The position numbers and the translations under genes are program-made. Positions 43,950 to 53,844 of a stretch of 64,000 nt of DNA are shown here, piece after piece (the first letter of the stretch is position 1; each line of letters begins with the position of its first letter). Source of the DNA: Gallibacterium faecale (GTDB lineage: Bacteria > Pseudomonadota > Gammaproteobacteria > Enterobacterales > Pasteurellaceae). The notes under the pieces were generated by a model. The model was not told where the DNA came from. It did not search any database and saw nothing but the letters and a program-made list of their open reading frames with translations. The DNA lies in NCBI RefSeq assembly GCF_027920745.1, contig NZ_JAQIBB010000068.1, positions 9,347 to 73,346 of the forward strand, in the 5' to 3' direction.

Positions 43950-46463
43950 ATGTATCGACTAATGCCAACAGCATATAGATTCAGTTTAAATAGCCTTTAC
44001 TTAGCCTTACTGAGTAGTTTGGCAGTAGCAGCCTATGCGGATGAGTATGCCGAATTTGATGCAGGTTTTTTGCGTAGTGGTAAAGATAAAGATGCGATTG
44101 ATATTAGCCGATTTAGTTATAGCAATCCAACTCCAGCGGGAGAATATGTTGCCGATGTTTATTTAAATAATGATTTTCGAGGCCGGATTAATTTACGGTT
44201 TGCTGAAGTGCCAGAACAGAATAGAACGGCGGTGTGTGCTACGCAAGATCTGTTAGCGATTTTAGATTTCAAAGATAAGGCATTTACTGGGAAGCAACAG
44301 AGTGAAAAGGCCGAGTGTGTGTTTTTACCGGAGCAAGTACCAGAGGCAAAAATTAACTTTGATGTTGCGGAATTACGCTTAGATGTAGATGTGCCACAAG
44401 CTTTTATTACCCAACGACCGCGAGGTTATATCTCCCCAGCTCAATGGCAAACTGGCGTGCCAGTGGCGTTTGTCCGTTATGATGCGTCACACTACCGTTA
44501 TCGTTATGCAGATATGGAATCTCGGCAAACCTATTTAGGAATTGATGCGGGAATTAACCTATTCGGTTGGGCATTTCGTCATCGTGGTTCGCAAAGTTGG
44601 GATCAGCAACAGCGATTACCTTATCAAAGTATTTCAACCTACGCCCAGCATGATGTCGCCGCCTTACGAGGGCAGTTTACTATTGGTGATTTTTATACCA
44701 GTGGTTCATTAATGGATAGTATCTCGATTCGAGGTATCCAATTAGCGTCTGATGATCGAATGTTAGCCAGTTCAGTGCGCGGTTATGCGCCTATTATTCG
44801 TGGTGTGGCGAATAGTAATGCGAAAGTCAGTATTCGCTAAAATGGCAGTTTATTGCGTGAAGTGACGGTACCATCTGGACCTTTTGAAATTGATGATCTT
44901 TATCCAACCGGATATGGTGGTGATATTGAAGTGGAAGTTTTAGAAGCCAATGGTGAAAAACGCTCATTTACTATTCCTTATACTGCAGCAGCACAGTTAG
45001 TTCGTCCAGGATATAGTCGTTATCAACTTGCAGGAGGACGTTATCGTTATGGTAATGAAGTCTTTGATGTCAATGTTGGTCAGGCGACGAGGCAATATGG
45101 TTTGACCAATAATATTACTTTGAACTTGGGTGGGATATTCGCCAAAGATTACCATGCTGAATTAGTTGGGCTTTCATTTAATACACCAATCGGTGCTTTT
45201 GCGACCAATGCAACTTTTTCGACAGCAAAATTTAATGAAATCGATGACAAATATAAAGGATATAGTCTTTATGCTAGTTATAACACGCGCCTAGAACCAA
45301 CGGATACTAATGTCACGTTAGCGGCTTATCGTTATTTGTCACGGGATTATTATAGTTTGCAGGATGTAATTTTAGCGAATTATCGGGATTTTGCTGAAGA
45401 AAAAGGAATTCGTTTACCTTTTAGTCGTTACTGCCCCAAAAATCAATTCCAGCTTTCAATTAGTCAATCATTAAAAGAGGGTTGGGGCTCTGCTTATCTC
45501 ACAGGTAGTACTTATACCTATTGGGGTACAGATGAAAAGCAACATGAATACCAAATTGGTTATAGCAATTCTTATAAAGGACTGAATTATAGCCTTTCTT
45601 TCTCTCAATCAAAAAATAGTATGGGGGAAGATGATAGACGAGTTTATCTTAGCCTTTCCTTATCGTTGGGTAGCGGTATCAATTCAGCCTATCTTTCCCA
45701 AAGTTTAAATTATAGTAAGGTGAGTGGTTATTCTGGTTATACCTCGCTATCTGGCTCTTTAGGTGAAGATCGACAGTATAGTTATAGTGTTTCTGCAAGT
45801 AAGCAACAACAAGGCAACAGTAATCTTTCATTGAGTAACAGCTATTCAGGTTCGTTAGCACAAGTAAATGCGTCTTGGAGCCGAGATAATCAAAGTAATC
45901 AACAACTCTCTTTTGGTGTATCGGGTGCGGTAGTAGCACATCCGAAAGGGATTACTTTATCCAACTCGCTTGGTGATAGTTTTGCAATTATTCATGCAGA
46001 GGGTGCAGCAGGGGCAAAAATTAATGGCGCTATTGGTAATCAAATTGATTACTTTGGTAACGGTATTGTGCCGTATCTCCAACCTTATAGTGTGAATTAT
46101 GTTGGGCTAGACAGTAATAATCTGCCGGATTCAGTTGAGCTATCTGCTACAGAACAACAAGTGATTCCACGTGCTAATCAGGCGATGTTGGTAGATTTTG
46201 CTACTACGGTGGGTTCGGTGGTGTTCTTTGAATTGACAGACACAGATAACTTACCACCATTAGGCACGGAAGTGTTTGATCAAAATAATCAAGCGATTGG
46301 TGTTGTTGCACAAGGTGGCAAAATTTATACCCGAGGCGTTGCGAAATCAGGTGAGTTGCATATTCGCTGGGGTGATAAACAGTGCCGTGCGGAATATACG
46401 ATTCCAGAGCAAGAGAGTAATGATCAAATGTTAATAGTGCCGATACGGTGTCGCTTTGAGTGA
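43950..46463 (+). pseudogene. Fimbrial usher (FimD/F17-C-like) with internal stop codon
   Basis: Outer-membrane usher: N-terminal domain (YAEFDAGFLR), plug and 24-strand barrel (SLSFSQSKNSMGEDDRRVYL) and C-terminal domain ending CRAEYTIPEQ and CRFE. ATG at 43950 follows AAAGGATGG and gives 838 codons, the usual length. Codon 297 is TAA (44838-44840) in the same frame; the family has Gln or another residue between SIR and NGSLLREV, so CAA to TAA is the likely change. With this stop no functional usher can be made unless it is read through. Downstream reading continues without further damage, so the mutation is recent. Confidence 0.88.
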
Positions 46464-46473
46464 GATAAATATA

Positions 46474-47538
46474 ATGAGAAGAAATAATATTTTTCTAGGC
46501 ATAGTATGTCTGTTTATATCTGGACAAGGGCTAGCTGCTATTCCTAATACTATTGAGGTGGAAGGGAATCGAACAGGTTCAACAATTACTTATACAGGTA
46601 CTATTTCAAAAAATGTTAAAGCAGATTTATGTAATAATAGAGATAGTGACTATGGATATTGGATTGAAATAAAGTATGACAATAATAAGCAGGATGAAAG
46701 TGTATTTCAGGAGAATTACTTTGTTGATTCTATCAATGTTTCTAGTGGGGCAGGTGGGACAAAAATTATTCAGGGAAATTGGTCTACTAATCAGACAATA
46801 AAAGTGGCTGAGACTGATGATGAATTATCAATTCAGGTTCAATTCGATAGAAAAATAGCAACAATTACGAAAGCTACCCCTAGTATTGATGGTAAACCAA
46901 TACTGGATATGACATTCGTTTGTTGGAGAAAAACAGGAGAAAATTCATCTGCTCTTGGATCAGGTGGCGGTGTAGCAAACGGTGATCTAGGGGAAATAAA
47001 CAATAATTTATCAAAAGATGTGGCTCCTATTGGTTGGCGAGTAAAACTTGTTTCAAAAAATAATCTGACATTTTCTAATACTTGCAGATTATTATCTGCA
47101 CCAACTAGGACTATCAACTTACATCAAGCGAGGACAATAGACTTAAATCAAGGTAAAGAAGTATCAGGAGGAACATTTGATGTAGCACTAGATTGTAATC
47201 AATCTGATGTATCAGATGCTTATATTTCTTTTACAGATGCGAATAATTCGACGAATAATACACAAATTTTAACACTGGATAACACTTCAACTGCCACAAA
47301 TGTAGGGTTAAAAGTTTATGAAGAGGGGGATACGAGTAGTGCAATAAGATATGGTATAGCGACATCTCCATTTGCATCTATAAGTGATAATAATGTACGC
47401 CGCTTTGCTACATCAATACAAGGATTACCAACGGTAAAAAAATCTTATAAAGTTTATTATGTAAAAACACCTCAAAGCAGTAGTTCTACTGCTGGTTCGG
47501 TCAATGCTAAATTAATTTACAATTTATATTACCAATAA
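46474..47538 (+). CDS. Fimbrial tip adhesin-like two-domain protein
   Basis: Predicted tip adhesin, 354 residues: signal peptide (NNIFLGIVCLFISGQGLAA), an N-terminal receptor-binding domain (about 24-190) unlike any lectin domain I recognise, and a C-terminal pilin domain (about 195-354; NTCRLLS, VALDCNQ, C-terminal AKLIYNLYYQ). ATG at 46474 is preferred to a TTG inside the usher end because it gives a proper signal peptide. The gene position (last in the operon) matches the F17-G adhesin. Intact, unlike the usher. Confidence 0.8.
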   Translation: MRRNNIFLGIVCLFISGQGLAAIPNTIEVEGNRTGSTITYTGTISKNVKADLCNNRDSDYGYWIEIKYDNNKQDESVFQENYFVDSINVSSGAGGTKIIQGNWSTNQTIKVAETDDELSIQVQFDRKIATITKATPSIDGKPILDMTFVCWRKTGENSSALGSGGGVANGDLGEINNNLSKDVAPIGWRVKLVSKNNLTFSNTCRLLSAPTRTINLHQARTIDLNQGKEVSGGTFDVALDCNQSDVSDAYISFTDANNSTNNTQILTLDNTSTATNVGLKVYEEGDTSSAIRYGIATSPFASISDNNVRRFATSIQGLPTVKKSYKVYYVKTPQSSSSTAGSVNAKLIYNLYYQ

Positions 47539-47547
47539 CCCTCAACG

Positions 47548-47575
47548 AAAATGTCGGACAACCTCCGACATTTTT
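47548..47575 (+). terminator. Terminator of the fimbrial operon
   Basis: Stem of about 10 bp (AAATGTCGGA with its complement, 47549-47558 and 47564-47573), 5-base loop, then TTTTT. Ten bases past the adhesin stop. Confidence 0.85.
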
Positions 47576-47710
47576 ATTGGGTAACCTGCTACTGTTTAAT
47601 CGTTTTTTTGATTTTGATTCAAAAAAATTAGATTTTCTATATTCAATTCTATTGTGTTGTGCTACTTTTATTGCCGTTTTGTGTTTCATTTATATAGGAA
47701 GGAAAGTGTA

Positions 47711-48358
47711 ATGAAGTGGATTTTACAACCTCAAGCTGTGTTTAGTGCGTCACCAGTTGTGCCGGTAATGGTGATTAAAAAATTAGAAGATGCTTTACCA
47801 ATGGCAAAAGCGTTACAAGCAGGTGGCATTAATGTATTTGAGATTACTTTACGTAGTTCAGTGGCATTAGATGCAATTAAATTATTAAGTAAAGAAGTGC
47901 CAGATGCGTTAGTGGGTGCGGGCACAGTATTATCAGCTGAACAATATGATCAAGCAGTAGCAGCAGGGGCAAAATTTGTGATTTCCCCGGGGGCAACACC
48001 AGCCTTATTAAAACACGCAGCAGCGAGTGATGTTGCATTAATTCCAGGAACAGCAACGCCATCAGAAATGATGCAAGCATTAGAACTTGGTTATGATCAC
48101 CTTAAATTCTTCCCAGCAGAAATTAATGGTGGTGCGCCAGCATTAAAAGCGATTTCCGCTGCATTACCACAATTAAGTTTTTGCCCAACTGGCGGTGTTT
48201 CACCAAAAAATGTGGCGAATTATCTTGCTGTTGATTGTGTTAAAACCATTGGTGGTTCTTGGATAATTCCAAATGATGCTGTTGCAGCAGGCGATTGGGC
48301 TAAAGTAACAGAATTAACAGCAGAAGCGGTTGCCTTAGTGAAAAGCTTACGCGGTTAA
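47711..48358 (+). CDS. eda: KDPG/KHG aldolase
   Basis: Class I aldolase splitting 2-keto-3-deoxy-6-phosphogluconate into pyruvate and glyceraldehyde-3-phosphate (Entner-Doudoroff) and acting on 4-hydroxy-2-oxoglutarate. The catalytic Glu (VFEITLRS), the Schiff-base Lys (LKFFPAE) and phosphate-binding CPTGGVSP and GGSWI are intact. ATG at 47711 follows GGAAGGAAAG and gives 215 residues (E. coli 213). No edd lies nearby in this window. A bidirectional terminator follows. Confidence 0.95.
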   Translation: MKWILQPQAVFSASPVVPVMVIKKLEDALPMAKALQAGGINVFEITLRSSVALDAIKLLSKEVPDALVGAGTVLSAEQYDQAVAAGAKFVISPGATPALLKHAAASDVALIPGTATPSEMMQALELGYDHLKFFPAEINGGAPALKAISAALPQLSFCPTGGVSPKNVANYLAVDCVKTIGGSWIIPNDAVAAGDWAKVTELTAEAVALVKSLRG

Positions 48359-48383
48359 GTTTGATTTATTGTATTGAATAAAG

Positions 48384-48424
48384 ATTCCCTCGTATCAGAA
48401 TAGCTGAACGAGGGAATTTTTTAT
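48384..48424. terminator. Bidirectional terminator between eda and yajG
   Basis: Perfect 10-bp stem (48384-48393 with 48408-48417), 14-base loop and a T-run ending next to the convergent yajG stop. Confidence 0.8.
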
Positions 48425-49017
48425 TAGTGAGATAAACGATTAATGGCGTTAGCCACTTCTTGATCTTGGTGAATTTCTTTCACCGCATCGTCAAATGCTT
48501 GACCTAGCACTTTTTGGATTTCTTCTGTTTTCGCAGTGAAAGCACCTTCTTGTGAACGGCGTGTTTCGATATTTTTACTGTATTCACCTTTAGCGCTTTG
48601 CACTTGGATGGTTAATTGAACTGAGGCATCAACTTTATAACGTACATTACCTTGGTTCACATTCGCATAGAACTGTTTAATGTTTACTGTAACATTAGCT
48701 GGTGCATTGCCCGGTAATACACGGAAACCTTTACTATTTAAGTCTTGTTGCAATGATTGTTGGAATAACTCTGCAACTGAAGGTTGTGCGTAAACAGGGA
48801 ATAATTGACCATTATTTGTATATTGTGAAACCGCTTGGTTTGCACGTAAATCACGTGAAGCAACACTCACACTGCTTGTTTGGTTTTGGGTATTAAATGG
48901 ACCAACAGCAGCAGGTGGATTGAAGGTAATAGTGTTTGGTGGGGTTTGACAACCAGCAAGTGCGAAACTGGCAATGACAATACTGGCGAGAGATAAGCGT
49001 TTTAATGTTTTGTACAT
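48424..49017 (-). CDS. yajG: YajG-family lipoprotein
   Basis: Outer-membrane lipoprotein of unknown function, 197 residues. The signal peptide ends in a lipobox LAGC (Cys about residue 23), processed by Lgt and LspA. The rest matches the YajG family (VSVASRDLRA; VKEIHQDQEVANAI). It is divergent from bolA; in E. coli yajG is also next to bolA. Confidence 0.9.
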   Translation of the reverse strand: MYKTLKRLSLASIVIASFALAGCQTPPNTITFNPPAAVGPFNTQNQTSSVSVASRDLRANQAVSQYTNNGQLFPVYAQPSVAELFQQSLQQDLNSKGFRVLPGNAPANVTVNIKQFYANVNQGNVRYKVDASVQLTIQVQSAKGEYSKNIETRRSQEGAFTAKTEEIQKVLGQAFDDAVKEIHQDQEVANAINRLSH

Positions 49018-49118
49018 AATTCGTTTTCCTATTTATTCGTTGTAAGGTTTATGAGATGAAAGACATCGTATAAAATAGCGAATATTTATATAAATTACAG
49101 CATTAGTCAAAAGAAATT

Positions 49119-49427
49119 ATGAGTAAACAGCAACAAATTACCGATTTATTACAGCAGGAATTATCCCCGATTTATTTAGAAATTATTAATGAAAGTCATA
49201 TGCACAGTTCTGGTAAAGGTAGTGAATCTCACTTTAAGATTATTTTAGCCAGTGAACGTTTTAGTGGGATGCGAGCAGTTGCACGGCACCGCTTAATTTA
49301 TCAGTTGTTAGCAGAGCAACTGGCTGCTGGCGTCCATGCTTTGGCATTACATCTTTATACACCAGAAGAGTGGCAAAATTTATCAGCTGTACCAGCCTCA
49401 CCAAATTGTATGGGACACGGTAAGTAA
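49119..49427 (+). CDS. bolA: BolA-family protein
   Basis: Small regulator (102 residues) of the BolA family, which pairs with monothiol glutaredoxins to bind [2Fe-2S] clusters and in E. coli affects morphology and transcription. The SHMHSSGKGSESHFKIILAS segment and RHRLIYQLL helix with the conserved His residues are present. Divergent from yajG; upstream of the nqr leader. Confidence 0.9.
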   Translation: MSKQQQITDLLQQELSPIYLEIINESHMHSSGKGSESHFKIILASERFSGMRAVARHRLIYQLLAEQLAAGVHALALHLYTPEEWQNLSAVPASPNCMGHGK

Positions 49428-49580
49428 TCTACTTCTAAAGTAGTATTTGTTTGATTTTTCGAGATAAATTTCAAGTAGTTTTCTTGAAAAATATCAAATT
49501 TTTCACATTTTTTTCAAAAATAAGAGCCATTGACTAGAATTAATAGGGTAGTTTTGGTTAGAATAAACCGTTTTATATAT

Positions 49581-49657
49581 CCTTGTTCACGTCTTGCAAT
49601 TATTAATTATTTAATTCATTGTTTTGGTTAATGATTTTAACCTGAACAAGGATTTTT
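49581..49657 (+). ncRNA. Possible structured RNA element in the nqr leader
   Basis: CCTTGTTCA (49581-49589) pairs perfectly with TGAACAAGG (49643-49651), directly stacked on an inner hairpin GGTTAA-TGATT-TTAACC (49626-49642), followed by ATTTTT. This could be a 5' leader domain or a short RNA ending at a weak terminator. Family unknown to me. Confidence 0.35.
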
Positions 49658-49811
49658 ACAGATTTGAGTTTTAAATTTAAGTGGACAGTGTAATCATTGA
49701 TTAATGTTTTGTGAGAGATTATCACTTTGATTTGAAAAGAGAAATTGTGGGTTCTCTAACAAAATTATGCGCATTAAGATAGATGATTTGCTTGAAACTA
49801 CTCAAACGAGA

Positions 49812-49840
49812 GATCACTACAATTTGATATTGTAGTGATC
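49812..49840. promoter_or_regulatory. 12-bp perfect palindrome just before nqrA
   Basis: GATCACTACAAT and its exact complement flank a 5-base loop TTGAT. It lies 36 bases before the nqrA start. No T-run follows. It could be an operator or an mRNA hairpin. Confidence 0.55.
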
Positions 49841-49876
49841 GTTATGTTTAACCCAACGAAAAGTAGTGCAAACGAT

Positions 49877-51217
49877 ATGATTACAATTAAAAAAGGCTTG
49901 GATCTTCCTATTGCTGGGAAGCCAGCACAAGTAATCCACGATGGAGCTACCATCTCTGAAGTTGCCGTACTTGGCGAAGAATATGTTGGTATGCGTCCTT
50001 CGATGAAGGTGCGTGAGGGTGATGTAGTAAAAAAAGGTCAGGTGCTTTTTGAAGATAAAAAGAATCCGGGTGTTGTTTTTACTGCGCCAGCCTCAGGAAC
50101 GGTAACTGCGATTAATCGTGGTGCTAAGCGTGTTTTACAATCTGTTGTGATTAAGCTAGAAGGCGACACAGAGGTTACTTTTGCTAAGTATAGCGTTGAT
50201 CAATTAGCGACGCTTACTGCTGAACAAGTCAAACAAAATTTAATTGAGTCTGGCTTATGGACAGCATTCCGCACTCGTCCATTTAGTAAAATTCCTGCAG
50301 TAGATAGTAAACCAAGTTCTATTTTTGTTAATGCAATGGATACTAATCCATTAGCAGCAGATCCAGCAGTTGTGATTAAAGAAAATGCAGAAGCGTTTCA
50401 ACATGGTTTAACTGTATTAAGCCGTTTACATGAAGGAACGCTTTTTGTATGTAAAGCAGCTGGTGCATCAGTACCTAATGTAAATGCAGCAAATGTGCGT
50501 GTTGAAGAGTTTTCTGGGCCACATCCTGCTGGTTTAAGTGGTACTCATATTCACTTCTTAGATCCTGTTAGCATCAATAAATTTGTTTGGTATATCAATT
50601 ACCAAGATGTGATTGCGATCGGTAAATTATTCACCACAGGTGAATTAAGCGTTGAACGCATCATCTCTTTAGCAGGTCCACAAGTCAAAAATCCTCGTTT
50701 AGTTCGTACTCGTTTAGGTGCGAATCTTAGTCAATTAACTGCGGGGGAATTGGCAGACGGTGAAAATCGTGTCATCTCTGGTTCTGTGCTTAACGGTACA
50801 ATTGCAACAGGCCCTGTTGCTTATTTAGGTCGTTATCACCAACAAGTTTCTGTGATTGCAGAAGGCCGTGACAAAGAATTCTTAGGCTGGATTATGCCAG
50901 GTGCGAATAAATTCTCTATTACTCGTACTGTATTAGGCCATTTTGGCAAGAAACTCTTTAACTTTACTTCTGCGGTAAATGGTGGGCATCGTGCAATGGT
51001 GCCAATTGGTAACTATGAACGTGTTATGCCATTAGATATTATCCCGACATTATTACTACGTGATTTAAGTGCAGGCGATACAGATAGTGCACAAGCATTA
51101 GGGTGCTTAGAGCTAGATGAAGAAGATTTAGCACTTTGTACCTTTGTATGTCCGGGTAAAAATGAATACGGTCCAATGCTGCGTGCAGCCTTAGATAAGA
51201 TCGAGAAGGAAGGTTAA
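49877..51217 (+). CDS. nqrA: Na+-translocating NADH:quinone reductase subunit A
   Basis: Peripheral cytoplasmic subunit of Na+-NQR, involved in quinone binding. ATG at 49877 is chosen because it aligns with the family N-terminus (MITIKKGLDLPIAG) and yields 446 residues, the Vibrio length; in-frame GTG 49835 and ATG 49844 would add 11-14 residues and overlap the palindrome. No clear ribosome site precedes the chosen ATG, which is odd for a highly expressed operon. CTFVCPGKNEYG near the end is typical. nqrB follows after two bases. Confidence 0.96.
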   Translation: MITIKKGLDLPIAGKPAQVIHDGATISEVAVLGEEYVGMRPSMKVREGDVVKKGQVLFEDKKNPGVVFTAPASGTVTAINRGAKRVLQSVVIKLEGDTEVTFAKYSVDQLATLTAEQVKQNLIESGLWTAFRTRPFSKIPAVDSKPSSIFVNAMDTNPLAADPAVVIKENAEAFQHGLTVLSRLHEGTLFVCKAAGASVPNVNAANVRVEEFSGPHPAGLSGTHIHFLDPVSINKFVWYINYQDVIAIGKLFTTGELSVERIISLAGPQVKNPRLVRTRLGANLSQLTAGELADGENRVISGSVLNGTIATGPVAYLGRYHQQVSVIAEGRDKEFLGWIMPGANKFSITRTVLGHFGKKLFNFTSAVNGGHRAMVPIGNYERVMPLDIIPTLLLRDLSAGDTDSAQALGCLELDEEDLALCTFVCPGKNEYGPMLRAALDKIEKEG

Positions 51218-51219
51218 AA

Positions 51220-52458
51220 ATGGGTTTAAAACATCTTTTAGAGAAAATGGAACCTGCATTTTTACCTGGTGGTAAATATGAAAAATGGTATGCGCTTTAT
51301 GAAGCAACAGCGACCTTCTTATATACACCGGGTACAGTAACGGCGAAAGCTTCTCATGTCCGTGATGCGTTAGATTCTAAACGTATGATGGTATTAGTGT
51401 GGTTGGCATTATTCCCAGCAATGTTCTATGGAATGTTTAACGTAGGTGCACAATCAATTCTTGCGTTAAGTGTTGGTGATTTTGCACAAAACCTTGCACA
51501 AAATGTTGCCAATGATTGGCACTTTGCATTCGCTAATGCGTTAGGCTTGGTTGCTCCTGATGCAGGTGTGTTAGCGAAAATGGCATTAGGTGCTATTTTC
51601 TTCCTACCAATTTACTTAACAGTATTTATTGTTGGTGGTTTCTGGGAAGTATTATTTGCCACTATCCGTAAACATGAAATCAATGAAGGTTTCTTTGTTA
51701 CTTCTATTCTTTTAGCGTTAATTGTTCCGCCAACTTTACCTTTATGGCAAGCAGCATTAGCGACAACATTTGGTGTGGTAGTAGCAAAAGAAGTGTTCGG
51801 TGGGGTAGGTAAAAACTTTATGAACCCAGCATTAGCGGGACGTGCGTTTTTATTCTTCGCTTATCCAGCACAAATTTCTGGTGACTCTGTTTGGGTGGCT
51901 GCAGATGGCTTCTCTGGCGCAACTGCGTTGTCTCAATGGGCAGCAGGCGGTGAAGGTGCATTAAAACAAGTAACTACTGGTCAACCAATTCAATGGATGG
52001 ATGCTTTCTTAGGTAATATTCCAGGTTCTATTGGTGAAGTTTCTACATTAGCGCTATTAATCGGTGCTGCTGTGATTGTATTCGCTCGTATTGCTTCTTG
52101 GCGTATTATTGCTGGCGTTATGATCGGTATGATCGCGACTTCTACACTCTTCAATGTAATTGGATCAGAAACTAACCCAATGTTCTCAATGCCTTGGTAC
52201 TGGCATTTAGTATTAGGTGGTTTTGCGTTAGGTATGCTCTTTATGGCAACTGACCCTGTTTCAGCTTCATTCACAAACAAAGGTAAATGGTGGTATGGTG
52301 CATTAATCGGGGTAATGTGTGTATTAATTCGTGTCGTAAACCCAGCTTATCCAGAAGGTATGATGTTAGCTATTTTATTCGCTAACTTGTTTGCACCATT
52401 GTTTGATTACATTGTTGTTCAAGCGAATATCAAACGTAGGAGAGCGCGTAATGTTTAA
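51220..52458 (+). CDS. nqrB: Na+-NQR subunit B
   Basis: Integral membrane subunit (412 residues, about ten helices) carrying covalent FMN and riboflavin and forming part of the Na+ path. The flavinylation motif is present as DGFSGATALS; FMN is attached to the Thr by ApbE, encoded four genes downstream. The GKNFMNPALAGRAFLFF segment is conserved. Its end overlaps nqrC by eight bases. Confidence 0.97.
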   Translation: MGLKHLLEKMEPAFLPGGKYEKWYALYEATATFLYTPGTVTAKASHVRDALDSKRMMVLVWLALFPAMFYGMFNVGAQSILALSVGDFAQNLAQNVANDWHFAFANALGLVAPDAGVLAKMALGAIFFLPIYLTVFIVGGFWEVLFATIRKHEINEGFFVTSILLALIVPPTLPLWQAALATTFGVVVAKEVFGGVGKNFMNPALAGRAFLFFAYPAQISGDSVWVAADGFSGATALSQWAAGGEGALKQVTTGQPIQWMDAFLGNIPGSIGEVSTLALLIGAAVIVFARIASWRIIAGVMIGMIATSTLFNVIGSETNPMFSMPWYWHLVLGGFALGMLFMATDPVSASFTNKGKWWYGALIGVMCVLIRVVNPAYPEGMMLAILFANLFAPLFDYIVVQANIKRRRARNV

Positions 52459-53218
52459 GAAAGATAGTGTTATCGGCACACTGGTTGTTGTCGTGTTGGT
52501 AAGTTTAGTGTGCTCAGTTATCGTAGCAGGTTCTGCGGTATCGTTAAAACCACGTCAACAAGAACAAAAATTGTTAGATAAACAAAAAAATATTCTTAGT
52601 GTGGCGGGCTTATTAAAAGCGGGCGGCAGTGTAACTGAATCATTTAACAAATATATTGAACCACGTTTAGTGGATCTTAATACTGGTGATTTTGTTGCGA
52701 ACCAAGCAAATTTTGATGCAGCGAAAGCAGCAAAAGATCCAGCAACCAGTATTGCGTTAGGTGAAGATGATATTGCGAAAATTGGTCGTCGTGCTAATTA
52801 TGCTGAAGTTTATCTTGTAAAAGGTGATGACGGTAAAGTTAAGCAAGTCGTATTGCCAGTATATGGTACTGGACTTTGGTCTGTAATGTACGGCTTTATT
52901 GCAGTACAGCCAGATGGCAACACAATTGATGGTATTACTTACTATGATCAAGGAGAAACTCCGGGATTAGGTGGTGAAATTGAAAATCCAAAATGGCAAT
53001 CAACCTTCGTTGGAAAGACAATTTTCAATGAACAAAATCAAGTTGCCTTACACGTAAGTAAAGGTGGTTCATCTGATAAATCTCATGGTATTGATGCATT
53101 ATCAGGAGCAACTTTGACCAGCAATGGTGTAAACAATACATTCAAATTCTGGTTTGGCCCGAAAGGCTTTGGTCCTTTCTTGGCGAAACTTAAAGAAGGG
53201 GTATTAAACAATGGCTGA
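52451..53218 (+). CDS. nqrC: Na+-NQR subunit C
   Basis: Membrane-anchored periplasmic flavoprotein subunit with covalent FMN. One N-terminal helix (SVIGTLVVVVLVSLVCSVIV) and an FMN-binding domain with the SGATLTS motif (GIDALSGATLTSNGV). ATG at 52451 overlaps the end of nqrB and gives 255 residues (Vibrio 257); longer in-frame starts lie within nqrB and are not credible. Overlaps nqrD by eight bases. Confidence 0.96.
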   Translation: MFKKDSVIGTLVVVVLVSLVCSVIVAGSAVSLKPRQQEQKLLDKQKNILSVAGLLKAGGSVTESFNKYIEPRLVDLNTGDFVANQANFDAAKAAKDPATSIALGEDDIAKIGRRANYAEVYLVKGDDGKVKQVVLPVYGTGLWSVMYGFIAVQPDGNTIDGITYYDQGETPGLGGEIENPKWQSTFVGKTIFNEQNQVALHVSKGGSSDKSHGIDALSGATLTSNGVNNTFKFWFGPKGFGPFLAKLKEGVLNNG

Positions 53219-53840
53219 GAAACAAAGTAGAAAGGGTTTATTGCTTAACCCAGTAATTAATAATAACCCGATTGCCCTACAAATTCTTGGGATCTGTTCA
53301 GCATTAGCGGTAACAACAAAGCTTGAAACTGCGATTGTAATGGGTATCTCTGTGAGTTTAGTAACTGCGTTTTCAAGTTTCTTTATTTCTTGTATTCGCA
53401 ACTACATTCCAAACAGTATCCGTATTATTGTACAAATGGCAATTATTGCGTCATTGGTTATCTTAGTTGACCAAATCTTAAGAGCATATGCTTATAACAT
53501 CTCTAAACAGTTATCGGTATTCGTTGGTTTGATTATTACTAACTGTATCGTAATGGGACGTGCAGAAGCATTTGCAATGAAAGAAGGACCAATCGATAGC
53601 TTCCTTGATGGTATTGGTAACGGTTTAGGTTATGGTGCAATGTTAATCGTTGTTGCATTTATCCGTGAGCTAATCGGTTCAGGTAAATTATTTGGTGTAA
53701 CTGTTTTCCAAACTATCCAAGATGGCGGTTGGTATCAAACTAATGGTTTATTCTTATTAGCACCAAGTGCATTCTTTATTATTGGTTTCATTATCTGGGG
53801 TCTCAGAACTTGGAAACCAGAGCAAGTAGAGAAGGATTAA
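53211..53840 (+). CDS. nqrD: Na+-NQR subunit D
   Basis: Integral membrane subunit, 209 residues and six helices, homologous to NqrE and to RnfE. Together with NqrE it binds an intramembrane iron-sulfur site through conserved cysteines (LGICSAL; TNCIVMGRAEAFAM). Overlaps nqrC by eight bases and precedes nqrE by four, so translation is tightly coupled. Confidence 0.97.
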   Translation: MAEKQSRKGLLLNPVINNNPIALQILGICSALAVTTKLETAIVMGISVSLVTAFSSFFISCIRNYIPNSIRIIVQMAIIASLVILVDQILRAYAYNISKQLSVFVGLIITNCIVMGRAEAFAMKEGPIDSFLDGIGNGLGYGAMLIVVAFIRELIGSGKLFGVTVFQTIQDGGWYQTNGLFLLAPSAFFIIGFIIWGLRTWKPEQVEKD

Positions 53841-53844
53841 TGCC

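Larger units (their letters stand above)
49428..49876 (+). promoter_or_regulatory. Long structured intergenic leader upstream of nqrA
   Basis: The longest non-coding gap in the window (449 bases). It contains several stem-loops: a 9-bp outer stem at 49581-49651 enclosing a 6-bp hairpin, a 6-bp hairpin at 49738-49757, and a 12-bp perfect palindrome at 49812-49840. A TATATA box near 49574 could be a -10. I see no open reading frame with a ribosome site. Confidence 0.5.

Noticed and set aside
44853..46463. An independent second usher gene
   Set aside because: Same frame as the upstream part and separated only by one TAA; one interrupted gene explains both.
49835..49876. Extended N-terminus for NqrA (GTG 49835 or ATG 49844)
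   Set aside because: The extra residues have no counterpart in NqrA proteins and the start would lie in or next to the palindrome; the ATG at 49877 gives the usual length.
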